Assembly (NCBI GenBank): GCA_035235625.1
Contig: CP141148.1
Span: 1,364,001-1,428,000, forward strand
Direction of reading: 5' to 3'
DNA from: Saururus chinensis
Lineage: Eukaryota; Streptophyta; Magnoliopsida; Piperales; Saururaceae
Length of the DNA stretch: 64,000 bases
Every line of letters begins with the position of its first letter. The first letter of the stretch is position 1. The position numbers were made by a program, and so were the translations under genes. Shown piece after piece: positions 34,198 through 43,986 of this stretch. Under the pieces are notes generated by a model that was not told the DNA's origin, did no database searches, and saw nothing but the letters and a program-made list of their open reading frames with translations.

Positions 34198-35219
34198 TTC
34201 ATATAGGACCGAGAGAGTATCTTAACAGCTCTAGGAGGTACGGAGATGTTGTTTCCTACCTGCTGTCTGTTATCTGTGTGCTCCCTAGTTTAATACTCAT
34301 ATGTAGAGTACTTTCTATGGTGTGCTACTTGAGTTTTTGGTACGTCATAGGTGTGGTCTGCCTGCTTGAGTCTTCTTGTGTGTTCGTGATCTTGCTATAG
34401 TAATATAAGATTCCTCCGATGTAAGAAAAGCTACTTTCTAAAGTATAATTTACTAATTGAGCAACTCTGACCTAAGTTTGCAGCTGGAACTCTAAACGGT
34501 CTCTCAAACATGACAATATCCCATCTCAATATGTTGTATTCTTTCATATCAGAGTGAAAAGACAAGATTGCATCACATTACTTTTAGTCTGCACTCCTAT
34601 TGGCGTGTAAAATGGATATGGGAGTAGTTTTTCAGAGCAAACTGTAAAGATTTTAAATCCAGCTTTCTGGGTAATGGCGCAAGTTTGCGGCCAAAGTGCA
34701 CAACCTTTGACGATATCCGAAGATGATTGTAGTTTACACATGAAAGTATTGAGCTAAACAATAATCTCAAGGATATGTATCAGTGCCACTCGGAGCCGTC
34801 ACTTTGAAATTCTGAACTTAATGAAGCTGTTAGCAGTCCAGATAGTTTCTGCACAATTTCATCCATGTTGCAAGCATCTTCATTTAATTTAGAAAAATGC
34901 TTAAGCACTGTTAACTTTCAGACGTTAAAATTCTACTTCATCGAAGTAGAGTTTGGACTTGTGACCCGGATTAAAAAAAAGAAATTTGGAAGTTAACAAC
35001 ACAATAATATTACTCTTTAATTTTGCCGGCGATCGAGTGGGGAGTTGATGGAGGACAACATGTGTCATGGCCCAATTATGGGGTAAATAAGACTTATAGG
35101 GACATGATGAGTATTAGTGGGGTAATTGACAAATTTTTGGGTGGTTGTGGTGACATTCTTCGTACTTTTTTATTTAAGTTAGGACGTACATTCTTCAAAT
35201 TAACATATAAGAATAATCG
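34198..35219. other. No recognised gene
   Basis: Unassigned intergenic DNA. Frames at 34544-34741 (-) and 35023-35229 (+) carry no recognisable domain. Confidence 0.35.
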
Positions 35220-37040
35220 GTCAAAATGACACTCTAATAATATATCGTATTACACAAAATATCTTAAATTTTTAAGTAATATATAAAATAACTCTTTGTA
35301 CATATAAACATCTACATGTGGCATGAATTGTATAAAATATCTTTTTTTCTCATTTCCTTCTTTTTAACAACATTAAGTCAATGTTTTTTATTTCCACCAC
35401 CTCTATTTTTGGCTCCACCACTTTTGTCACCGACTCCACCACCAACTTCATTGTCTTTGCTATTGACTTTGTTTTATTTAATTTAGTCTTCACCTTCTCC
35501 GCCACCATCACATTTTCTTTCTTCTCTCTTCTACTACCTCCTCTTTTTTTTCTTCTCTACTCTTTTTTTTCCTCCTCTCCTCTCCTCCCCCTCCTCCTCT
35601 CCCTCCCTCCCTCTTTCTCTCTCTCCTCTCTTCTCTCCTCCTCCCTTCCTCTCTATCCTCCTTTTTTCCTCCTCGGTTGTTTCCTTTCTCCTTGCCATAA
35701 TCAAGCAAAGCCGGATATAAATTAGCCGATGGAGTGATTAAAATTTTAATTTTTTATCTATAAACGTAAATATTAAAAAATAAACTTATAAACATGTTAA
35801 ACTATTCAAAAATGAGAGTGAGTTTTATTTGTATTTAATTCTGAGCTTCCTCTAATGCTAACCCAAACCTCGTACTAACAGTCAACAACCAATTGTTGAC
35901 AATCATATTTGCTACAACAAAGGAGATATAAAATAACATTATGAGTAACAATGTCTCTCTAAGTATTTATATTGAACTATTTTAATAAATTATAATGATA
36001 AAATAAAAATAAAGCATATTTTAGACATGTGACTGTCAGTTGTCTCAACTATCAACTGTCGGCTATCAAATATCCCTATTGTTAACTGTCATGCATTAGT
36101 AAAAGATTTGCGGTGCCAGAGAAGAAGATTCTCCCTAGTAGCACTAAACAAGAAGGTGGTATCAAGCCCCAAACATTATGACAATTGAGATAGTCAACAG
36201 TTGTGACATTCTTATTTCTACAGTCAATAGTCAAAAATGTCTAAATTTTGTTTTATTTTCATCTTATCTATGTAGTTTGTTGAGATAGTCTATTATAAAT
36301 ACTTAAGGAGACATTGTCACTCATAATATTATCTTATATCTATTTTTTTTATAGCAAAGCTAATTGTCAATTATGGATTGTTAGTACAAGTTAACATTAA
36401 AAAAAGCTCATAATCAAGCACAAATAAAACCAACTCTTGGTTTTGAGTAGTTTAACATGTTTATAAATTTATTTTTTAAGATTTAAATTTGTAGATAAAA
36501 GATTTAAAATTTTAATTACTCCACTAACTAGTTTGTAACTGATATTGTTAGATTCCTACAGAGAGGAAGAAGAGGCGACTAGGGAGAAAAAAAGGAGGAG
36601 GATAGAGAAGAAGGGAGGAGAAGGATAGGAGAGAGAAAGAGGGGAGGAGGGAGGGAGGAAAAGGAGGAGGATGAAAAGAAAGAAGAGGAGGAGAGAAGGG
36701 AAAATAATAGGAGGAGGTGGGAGAAGAGGGGAGAAAGAGAAGGAGTTAGTTGCAAAGAAGGTGGAAAAGAAATCGGATGAAATGGAGTCAATGGTGAAAA
36801 CGACGAAGTTAGTAGTTAAAGCAACATAACCGCTAGCCAAAAATGGTGGATATGAAGAAAAAAGTGGTAGAAATAAAAAATAATAACTTGGTGAAGCTAA
36901 AAAAAAAGAAATAAAAAAATGGAGATTTTAGACATTGTTACATATGTGAAGGTTTGCATATACATAAGACAATTTTATGTTTTACCTAAAACTTTAAGAC
37001 ATTATGTATAATACAATGTATTGCCCATTTTATCAATTCC
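35220..37040. repeat. 1.8-kb fold-back inverted repeat, arms of about 0.87 kb
   Basis: The left arm (about 35220-36090) and right arm (about 36165-37040) are inverted complements along their whole length. Outermost: TGACACTCTAATAATATAT against the complement of 37000-37030. Then CACCACTTTTGTCACCGACT-type coding-like triplets, the long pyrimidine tract (35515-35690) against the purine tract (36555-36740), the block AAACATGTTAAACTA (35791 and the reverse of 36451), and finally ACAATGTCTCTCTAAGTATT against its complement at 36300. Only about 75 bp separate the arms. No transposase is present and no clear target duplication was found. It is either a fold-back-type transposon or an inverted duplication, and it ends 465 bp before the ATG of the LysM receptor at 37505. 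Confidence 0.7.
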
Positions 37041-37504
37041 TTAATATGCAAGCATCATCAATATTAGACACAACAATAATAGATATCAATCAAACCAACA
37101 ACGGAGTCAAACCAAACTGACAATCTGCACTAGGCAAGCACTGCGTTCTATCGGAAAACGACATGATAACAATTAAACATTCCTCCATTATTCAGAAAAC
37201 ATTTGCCTCGTCTGGTATCTATATCCCAAGTCAAGGTCCTCAATGTGAGACAAGAACAAAAATACAAAATGGAAATAAAAGAAACCATGACATAGTTGTC
37301 GGTTACATGGGCCCAACTTGCATGAAATCCGACACCTGAAAACAACTACGAATACCTGGTCAAGCAACTTGTTTGGGGATTCCCATTTTAAATTTGAACA
37401 CTGTTTTCTTCTTCTTTCTTTGTATGTTTTTATGTTCCCCACCTTGCAAAATAAGTCTTGCAATATCCCATCCACCTCTCAATTCTATACACAGTTTCAG
37501 AAAC

Positions 37505-39379
37505 ATGAGGCAAATGCTGCTGTTGCTCTTCTTCTTCTTCTTCTTCACCTTTTTATGCTCATCAGTAACAAAGCTGAATGCCCAACAAAGATATTCAGGT
37601 AACTCAGCACTAGATTGCAGCATCCAGCAAGATGGCAAAGATCAGTCTTCGGCCTTTCTCTACACCTGCAACGGTCAAGCCTCTTGCCAAGCTTTCTTGA
37701 TCTTTAGATCACAACCCCCTTACAGCTCTATCCACGCCATATCCAATCTAACTTCCTCCGACCCTTCGGAGATTGCCCGGTTCAACAATTTCCCAATCTC
37801 TGCAAACTTCCCCACAAATCAAGAAGTGATTGTCCCAGTGATCTGTTCACGTTCAGGTCAGTACTATCAAACAAATACATCTTATGCCATACGAAGTGAC
37901 TATGAGACATACTTTCTCATAGCAAATGATACATATGAAGGACTATCCACCTGCAGCTCTCTTGCTGAGGAAAATGGTTATGCTGCTTTTGATTTGCAGA
38001 GTGGTATGAAATTAAGAGTGCCTCTTAGATGTGCCTGCCCCACTGGCAACCAGACCACTAAAGGTATTAAGTACTTGCTAACTTACTCAGTTTATTGGGG
38101 AGATGATGTCTCTCAACTTAGTGAGAGATTTAACACCAGCTCAAAGAGTTTACTTGATGCCAATGAGCTTACTGAGCTTGATCCAACCATTCATCCATTC
38201 ACTACAATTTTAATTCCTCTGCAAAGGGAACCTTCAAGCTCACACACAAAGCTTCATCCACAATACTCGGCTGTTTCTCCACTTCCTACCTTCCATGGGA
38301 AGATTGAAAAATCTGTACACACCCATTACCTTGGTGTTGGGATTGGTGTTGGTGGATTCTTTCTTATTCTCATGGTTTTCTGTATTAATTGTTCCTATAA
38401 GCTACTTACAGCCAAGGGTCTAAAACACAATGGACACGTAGTATCGAAAGACCTTCTCTCTGAGATTGCCCAAATTGGCAAAATCCTGAAGGTTTTCAGC
38501 ATTGAGCAACTGGAAGGGGCTACAAACAATTTCAGCTCCCACTGCAACATTGCAGGTTCGGTCTACCGTGGAGTTGTTGATGGAAACGTGATTGCAATCA
38601 AGACCGCGGTTACAAATGTGAAAGAGGAGGTCAATATACTTAACAAAACTAATCATTTTAATTTGATTAGCCTTTGTGGACTTTGTGTACATCATGGGAA
38701 CTGCTTCCTCATATATGAATACATGGAGAATGGGACTCTTAGGAATTGGCTCAGCAACAACACAAGTAGCTCAAGCCATGGAAGTTGGAACCAGAGAGTT
38801 CAGATTGCCCTAGATGTGGCCAGCGGGCTTCATTATCTTCACAAATTTATAAAACCTTCTTATGTGCATAAGAATGTTAACAGCAAGAGTGTTCTTTTGA
38901 ATGGCAGTCTGAGAGCCAAAATTGCAAATTTTGGCATGGCAAGGCCGACAGGAAAAAAGGAAGAGGGCTTCCCTTCAACAATTAGATTTGCTGGAACTGT
39001 CGGTTACATGGCACCAGAATATTTAAAAACTGGGCTAGTGACACCAAAGCTTGACGTCTATGCATTTGGGGTGGTGTTATTGGAATTACTCACTAGGAGA
39101 AGTGTTATAATCAAGACTGAAAGAGGTGAACAATTCTTATCAATGGCAGTGGCTTCCTCTTCGGATGGTGAAAATGAGGCAGGTAAGCTAATGGATTGGA
39201 TCGACCCACTTCTCATTAGCAATCAAATGGAACCAATGCTGACCATGTTGAAACTAAGTACAGCTTGTTTGAGACAAGATCCAGGAAGACGACCCAGTAT
39301 GGATGAGGTTGTATCTACTCTATTGGCAATTCAAGTAGGATCTGAGAAGTGCCAGACCTCCTATGTTGGAAGTGTCTGA
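37505..39379 (+). CDS. LysM receptor-like kinase, LYK4/LYK5 group, with altered CXC motif
   Basis: Single exon, 624 residues from the ATG at 37505. An in-frame ATG at 37373 would add 44 residues, but 37505 gives a clean signal peptide (MRQMLLLLFF to NAQQ, residues 1-27), so it is preferred. Three LysM modules follow (about 38-240) with C38, C55, C61 and CAC (176-178). The first paired motif is CSR (114-116) instead of the usual CSC: the second cysteine codon TGT has become CGT at 37850-37852. A transmembrane helix lies at about 274-296. The kinase-like domain retains IAIK (K366) and APE (503-505) but has HKN (455-457) for HRD and NFG (475-477) for DFG, so it should be catalytically dead. It is a paralogue of the gene at 10601 and lies tail-to-tail with the NFP-type gene. 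The fold-back repeat ends 465 bp upstream. LYK4 versus LYK5 cannot be settled by eye. Confidence 0.85.
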   Translation: MRQMLLLLFFFFFFTFLCSSVTKLNAQQRYSGNSALDCSIQQDGKDQSSAFLYTCNGQASCQAFLIFRSQPPYSSIHAISNLTSSDPSEIARFNNFPISANFPTNQEVIVPVICSRSGQYYQTNTSYAIRSDYETYFLIANDTYEGLSTCSSLAEENGYAAFDLQSGMKLRVPLRCACPTGNQTTKGIKYLLTYSVYWGDDVSQLSERFNTSSKSLLDANELTELDPTIHPFTTILIPLQREPSSSHTKLHPQYSAVSPLPTFHGKIEKSVHTHYLGVGIGVGGFFLILMVFCINCSYKLLTAKGLKHNGHVVSKDLLSEIAQIGKILKVFSIEQLEGATNNFSSHCNIAGSVYRGVVDGNVIAIKTAVTNVKEEVNILNKTNHFNLISLCGLCVHHGNCFLIYEYMENGTLRNWLSNNTSSSSHGSWNQRVQIALDVASGLHYLHKFIKPSYVHKNVNSKSVLLNGSLRAKIANFGMARPTGKKEEGFPSTIRFAGTVGYMAPEYLKTGLVTPKLDVYAFGVVLLELLTRRSVIIKTERGEQFLSMAVASSSDGENEAGKLMDWIDPLLISNQMEPMLTMLKLSTACLRQDPGRRPSMDEVVSTLLAIQVGSEKCQTSYVGSV

Positions 39380-39535
39380 AAATTGCTTATTGTCTAGTGC
39401 AACAATGAGTTAATATTTATTTACTATTTTTTATGTGACAAATTAGAAGCATTTTGAGTTTCGATCCAGGAAGCTACTGGTCAGTAGGATAATGCGGATC
39501 ATAGTAAATTATCTGTAGGTCCATATATATAGTTC

Positions 39536-39541
39536 AATAAA
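39536..39541 (+). terminator. Polyadenylation signal of the second LysM receptor gene
   Basis: AATAAA lies 157 bp after the stop at 39379, followed by a T-rich segment. Position is reasonable for a plant near-upstream element, but plant signals are loose. Confidence 0.35.
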
Positions 39542-39829
39542 AGGCCAATGCAATATTTTGGCTACTTCTGGATGAATCATATATGTTCATTATTCCCCCT
39601 TGAAATACTTGAGTTATGGAAGCTTAAATCGAACTAGGCGATTGATTGTTGTGTCGATCTGCCCATGTTTAGAGAAGTATGATCGCTGGAATGATTGATC
39701 GTAGTCCAAAGAAATTGATTGGCACTTAATTTTGTTATACGAGAAATAAAACCAAGAGTTAACGATCAATTGGCATTTAGCTAGCGATTGATCAATTATT
39801 CGCGGGACCAGAAGCAGCCAATGTAAAAA

Positions 39830-40190
39830 ATGATTAATCGCTTATTCTAAATAATCAATCAATTGACATGTAAGATTTTAGAATACCCTAATTTGGACTA
39901 TTTCTTATTGGTTAGTTGGCTATTTTATTCCCTAAATAGATAGATATGAACTTACACATCCCTATAAGATATAAAATACTCTTCTTCTTTTTTGAGACAT
40001 TATTGTTGATCATTGAAGATGCTTAAGAATCTTGTAAGCATATTGTAACTATTTTTCTCTGAAAGTAGTAGAAACTGTGTAGTCCAGTGGAGTAGGCACC
40101 GTTACCGAATCACATAAACTCTGATATACTCTCTTTCTGTTGTCTTTCTTTCTCGTTCTTGTTCCTCACAATGACCCAACAAACTATATG
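39830..40190 (+). mobile_element. Possible copia-type LTR remnant between convergent receptor genes
   Basis: The order GATATAAAATACTC (TATA-like, 39970 area), GAAACTGTGTAGTCCAGTGGAGTAGGC-type block (40068-40095; written here only in part), ACCGAATCACATAAACT, then a CT-rich run (40130-40170) ending in CCTCACA resembles the R-U5 part of plant copia LTRs. No start terminus or target duplication was found. The flanking 39600-39830 contains repeated GATTGATCG words. Confidence 0.35.
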
Positions 40191-40477
40191 CTAGTTTGAT
40201 TCTAGCTGGCGTAAAGTCAACAAAACTATCGCCATAAAGGAAAGAAGGAATGTCAAAGCTGAGATCAAAGATATTAAGTTTAGGCGCTCTAGCTTTTGGA
40301 CTAGTGATTTATTGTTGTAAATCGTATTAAGCACACTCAAAAATGATAGTGTTGATTGAGCTGTGTGTAATTAAGGGAGATTCATAAATTCAAACAAATT
40401 CTTATATTACACTTGTATATTGATCTATTTGAATAAAAATATAGGCACAAAGAAGAAACCAAATAGTTATACAAAAT

Positions 40478-42337
40478 TTAGCGGGCTACAAGTGGGCTAA
40501 TATGTTCAACCATTTCATCCGCCATTCCATCTGTCCAAGACCTCTGCAGTGTCTCTATGTTGGACTGAGTGAGAACAGAAAGGCCAAACACAACCTCCCC
40601 CATGCTTGGCCTAGCAGAAGGCTTTTCACATGTGCAAGCCCTGGCCATGGTTGCCAAGTGCAAAGCACCTTCTATTGGAAAAAATCCCTCCAAATTTGGG
40701 TCCATCCATTTCTTCAATCTCTCCTCTCTTCTCTCTTCACATTCCAGAACCATCCTTATCTCCTGCCACAGCATCACCATCTCCCCACCTTCTCTAGTCT
40801 CCATGGCCCTACGGCCTGAAAGCAGCTCTAACAATATTAGGCCAAAAGCATAAACATCAGTCTTCAGGGCCACATGATCTGCAGCTGGTCTAGCCATTGA
40901 AAAATTGGAAATCTTGGCCTTGAATTGGGAGCTCAGGAGTATGTTACTTGTTCTAATGTCCTTATGAACAATACTTGGACTAGTGTGTTCATGCATGTAT
41001 TGGAGGCCATGAGCAACATCAAGGGCAATGCTCAGTCTCTGTCTCCATGACAAAAACATCAAAGAACTGCTTGAACAGCCTGTCAGCTTGGGATGCATCC
41101 ACTTATCCAAAGACCCATTTTCAGCAAATTCATAAACAAGGAAGCCAGTCTTATTTGTGCTCATTGAAACACCACTGAGCTTAACAAGATTTGCATGATT
41201 AACTCTCTGCAATATGCTCAATTCCTCTGCAACGTCCCCCTTGGTCTGCTTCACTGCAAAGTAATCTCCATTGATGAAGATCCGGTAAACCGATCCCCCA
41301 ATTCGATACCTCTCACAAAGATTGTTTGTGGCAGCCATGATTGTCTTTATGTCATACACAACAGGCTTGTTCAAATAGCCTGAAATTCCTGGAAGCAGCT
41401 TGTCTTGCATAGTGCGTGGACTAAAATTCTCTTCACTGGCGCTGCTTGTCAACTGAATCAGACGAGCAACCCCTAATTTTGATTTAGTAAGATCATCCTT
41501 CCTTAATCTATAACTCTTGCAGTAGGCCATCATGCAACATATAACTATGATCACAAGAGCTGCTATTGCACCCACAAGGATAGGAACCATTCGGCGGCCG
41601 GCGACCCCATCTTGTGCAGCACTGGGCATTGGATAAACAGGCTGAGACAGAAGTGGTAGATTTTTCACAGGGATTAGCACTGGGAAGCCTATTGCAGCAG
41701 TGAAATTCCGAAAGTTGTTTGCAGTTTCAATGTCAATTTCTGAAGCATTCAGCCTATTACTCAACTGTGTAACAGTATCTTTCTCTAGCCACACATAGGT
41801 GATATGATACTTGATCCCTTGAGCCAATTGATCACTTGTGGGGCATTTGCAGTACAATGGAAAGATTACCTGAACACCAATCTTCAGCATGTTCGGAATC
41901 AAAGCTGGATTGAGGGCCTCAACAGCGTGATATTCAGTGAGCCTCTCAAAGTTGTTAACTGAGACTAAGTAGAAGTTGTCACCCTTCTTGATCGCATAAG
42001 TGATATTGGCATACGACATGTTCTTGCTGCAACCACATGAGATAGGCCCCACAAGTAGAAGTTGTCCAGGTACAAGCCTAACATCCTCGGAGGCCAGATT
42101 GCTGGCTGTTTTGATTGACAAACGACTGACTCCAAACAGGTCGGATATGGCACCCAGCTCCAAATAGTCCGGCGACTGCGCCCTGTAGAAGACGAACGTC
42201 TCGCACACTGCCGACGAGTTGTAGGAGCAAGAGAAGTCCAAGATAGCGTCCATGGGTGCAGCCTGAGCAGAGCTGATGCAGAAGAGGAGGGTGAGACATG
42301 AGAGAGCTGCGAGGGAGGAGGTGACAGACATGACCAT
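40478..42337 (-). CDS. NFP: LysM receptor-like kinase of the NFP/NFR5 (LYR) type
   Basis: Intact single-exon 619-residue receptor. Residues 1-27 form the signal peptide. The ectodomain carries C37, C45, CGC (101-103) and CKC (163-165), with CETFVFYRAQSP (45-56), ANITYAIKKGDNFYLVS (110-126) and GIKYHITYVW (174-183), all typical of NFP/NFR5. The transmembrane helix is at about 251-273. The kinase-like domain keeps AVK (K363) but has an atypical glycine loop (GGSVYR), HKD (458-460), NFS (478-480) in place of DFG, and only 11 residues between NFS and KTDVYAFG, so the activation loop and APE are missing. That loss is a hallmark of NFP/NFR5, which bind Nod factor or mycorrhizal lipo-chitooligosaccharides at the plasma membrane and signal through an active LYK3/NFR1-type partner. 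ATG at 42337 (or in-frame at 42331) both give the same signal peptide. TTTATT at 40308-40313 is a plausible polyadenylation signal on this strand. Confidence 0.9.
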   Translation of the reverse strand: MVMSVTSSLAALSCLTLLFCISSAQAAPMDAILDFSCSYNSSAVCETFVFYRAQSPDYLELGAISDLFGVSRLSIKTASNLASEDVRLVPGQLLLVGPISCGCSKNMSYANITYAIKKGDNFYLVSVNNFERLTEYHAVEALNPALIPNMLKIGVQVIFPLYCKCPTSDQLAQGIKYHITYVWLEKDTVTQLSNRLNASEIDIETANNFRNFTAAIGFPVLIPVKNLPLLSQPVYPMPSAAQDGVAGRRMVPILVGAIAALVIIVICCMMAYCKSYRLRKDDLTKSKLGVARLIQLTSSASEENFSPRTMQDKLLPGISGYLNKPVVYDIKTIMAATNNLCERYRIGGSVYRIFINGDYFAVKQTKGDVAEELSILQRVNHANLVKLSGVSMSTNKTGFLVYEFAENGSLDKWMHPKLTGCSSSSLMFLSWRQRLSIALDVAHGLQYMHEHTSPSIVHKDIRTSNILLSSQFKAKISNFSMARPAADHVALKTDVYAFGLILLELLSGRRAMETREGGEMVMLWQEIRMVLECEERREERLKKWMDPNLEGFFPIEGALHLATMARACTCEKPSARPSMGEVVFGLSVLTQSNIETLQRSWTDGMADEMVEHISPLVAR

Positions 42338-42708
42338 TGCAGGAGATGCTCCACAGGCACTTGATGTTTGAATGTGTCCAAGTTGAAATGAGCCTGGAGG
42401 GAGTAATGATGAGGTGGTGCTGTTAATGTGTAGTTGTCAATGAAGAAGAATATAAATGAATAGCATGGTGGGGGTTGTTGTCTTGTCTGTCTCTACCTTG
42501 GATTCAAGGATTCTCTTTGTTCCTACTTCCTAGAATATAAATGAGTAATAAAGAAAAAAGGTTCCTGCAGTGGCCGGTATTGGCTCATCCTAATTTCTTT
42601 CTTGCCAACGTATTGGCTCATCCTATCGCTTGTCTTGTGTGCCGGATTCTGCATGCCTCTCTATTGTTATTATTAATAATTGTATTGATGCAGAGGAAAC
42701 ACAACAAC
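42338..42708. promoter_or_regulatory. Shared spacer between the NFP-type gene and tRNA-Ser
   Basis: This holds the leader and promoter of the minus-strand receptor. A weak TATA-like CATTTATATTC reads on the minus strand around 42449-42459, some 115 bp before the ATG. No other feature seen. Confidence 0.3.
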
Positions 42709-42790
42709 GTCGCTTTGGCCGAGTGGTTAAGGCGTGTGCCTGCTAAGTACATGGGGTTTCCCCGCGAGAGTTCGAATCTCTCAGGCGACG
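42709..42790 (+). tRNA. tRNA-Ser(GCT)
   Basis: An 82-nt cloverleaf. Acceptor stem GTCGCTT pairs with AGGCGAC (one G-T pair), discriminator G at 42790. A box TGGCCGAGTGG, anticodon loop CTGCTAA (anticodon GCT), long variable arm expected for serine tRNA (ATGGGGTTTCCCC), and B box AGTTCGAATCT. No intron. It decodes AGC/AGU serine codons. Confidence 0.95.
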
Positions 42791-42796
42791 ACAGTA

Positions 42797-42802
42797 TTTT
42801 TT
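42797..42802 (+). terminator. RNA polymerase III terminator of tRNA-Ser
   Basis: A run of six T begins seven bases after the mature tRNA end, the usual Pol III stop signal. Confidence 0.8.
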
Positions 42803-43986
42803 CCCCTCTTTCTTATCTTCCATTCCACGACCTTGTTTATATCTTAATCAAAGTTCTTCTCATAAAGTCTCTACATTTGCGAGTCAGACATATTATATTA
42901 TGGCAAGATGAGCTCCTTAAAAATCAGAAGGTTGCATGAACCTACTGCCCACCTTTACTACTTATGGCAACCTTTTTTGCCTTATTCTAGGGGGGCATGC
43001 GTAATGTAAAAAACCCACTTGCCCGTGTATTACAGGCGCATATAAACAAGACTCAAATCAAAATTGCACAATAAAGAAAAATGTTTGAGAGGCATCAACT
43101 TTTACACGTTAAAATTATACTTCATCATTTTAACACCATTCATCATTTTAATGCCATTGATAAGTAAGGTTCAAAAAGTGGGAGTGTGGGAATTATGAAG
43201 TTTAAAAGTTAACATCACAATAACATTACTCTACAGGAAATGAAGGCAAAGAGGGTAGGTAGGGTTTATTGGCGTTCGTGCAAGGAAAGATGGGTTGAAT
43301 TGCGCTGTAAGAAGTGAAAGTAAAGGCAAAGAGAGATCGGGTAGGGTTTGTTAAGCTGGACTGAAGCATAACCACATTATTGGTATAAAAGAAAACATGG
43401 TGCAAGGCTTGTCGTTATGACTACCAATGCAAAGGAAGCATGCCCAGACTAAAAGGAATTAGAACGTTCATTTTTCCCTTCCAATCAGCCAGCAACTGGT
43501 ATGAATAACAAGACACAACTGTTATAGCAAAACAATAATGATGATCAAAATTTAGTCTGCAGTGTACCACAGGTCCTGTACCGCAGAGAACCTAATGTAC
43601 TGCACATTAGGATTCTTCAAATACTTAGTACTACTAAAAACAATAACTGATCAAATACTTCCGCAGGGGATTCACAAGGGCACTTCCTGACACAAGAAAG
43701 ATTACTGCTCATTAAGCTCATTAATCCGCACAGTTACTGCTCTATGAAATCCTGGTATAAATGTGGAAAAGATATTATCTATCGTTTAGTACAAGTGTTA
43801 ACCAATTGTTAAAACAGGTAAGGCCACCCTGCTATTCCAGCTTCACCTCACAATGACAGCCGCGCCTGGCATAAATAATTATTTTTTGTGGATGCAATTT
43901 TAAATATATTGCACCAGCCCTAGACTCTAATAGGAGGGCTGAGCAAATTTGCCTATATGCAAAAAAATAATAACCAAATATCACTT
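42803..43986. other. Intergenic and 3' untranslated region of the DAR1-type gene
   Basis: No further gene. The part nearest 43986 should be the 3' untranslated region of the minus-strand gene. A short duplication of GGTAGGGTTT with AAGGCAAAGAG words lies at 43245-43350. Confidence 0.35.

Noticed and set aside
35381..35725. Long plus-strand frame with Ser/Leu/Pro-rich low-complexity translation
   Set aside because: It is the translation of the pyrimidine tract in the left arm of the fold-back repeat; the mirror frame 36556-36840 on the minus strand is the same sequence in the other arm. Not a gene.
37373..37504. Upstream in-frame ATG extending the second LysM receptor by 44 residues
   Set aside because: It would place a second hydrophobic segment before the real signal peptide; sister genes start at the equivalent of 37505.
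40502..40853. Plus-strand frames opposite the NFP-type gene
   Set aside because: Antisense shadows of the kinase-like domain; no independent support.
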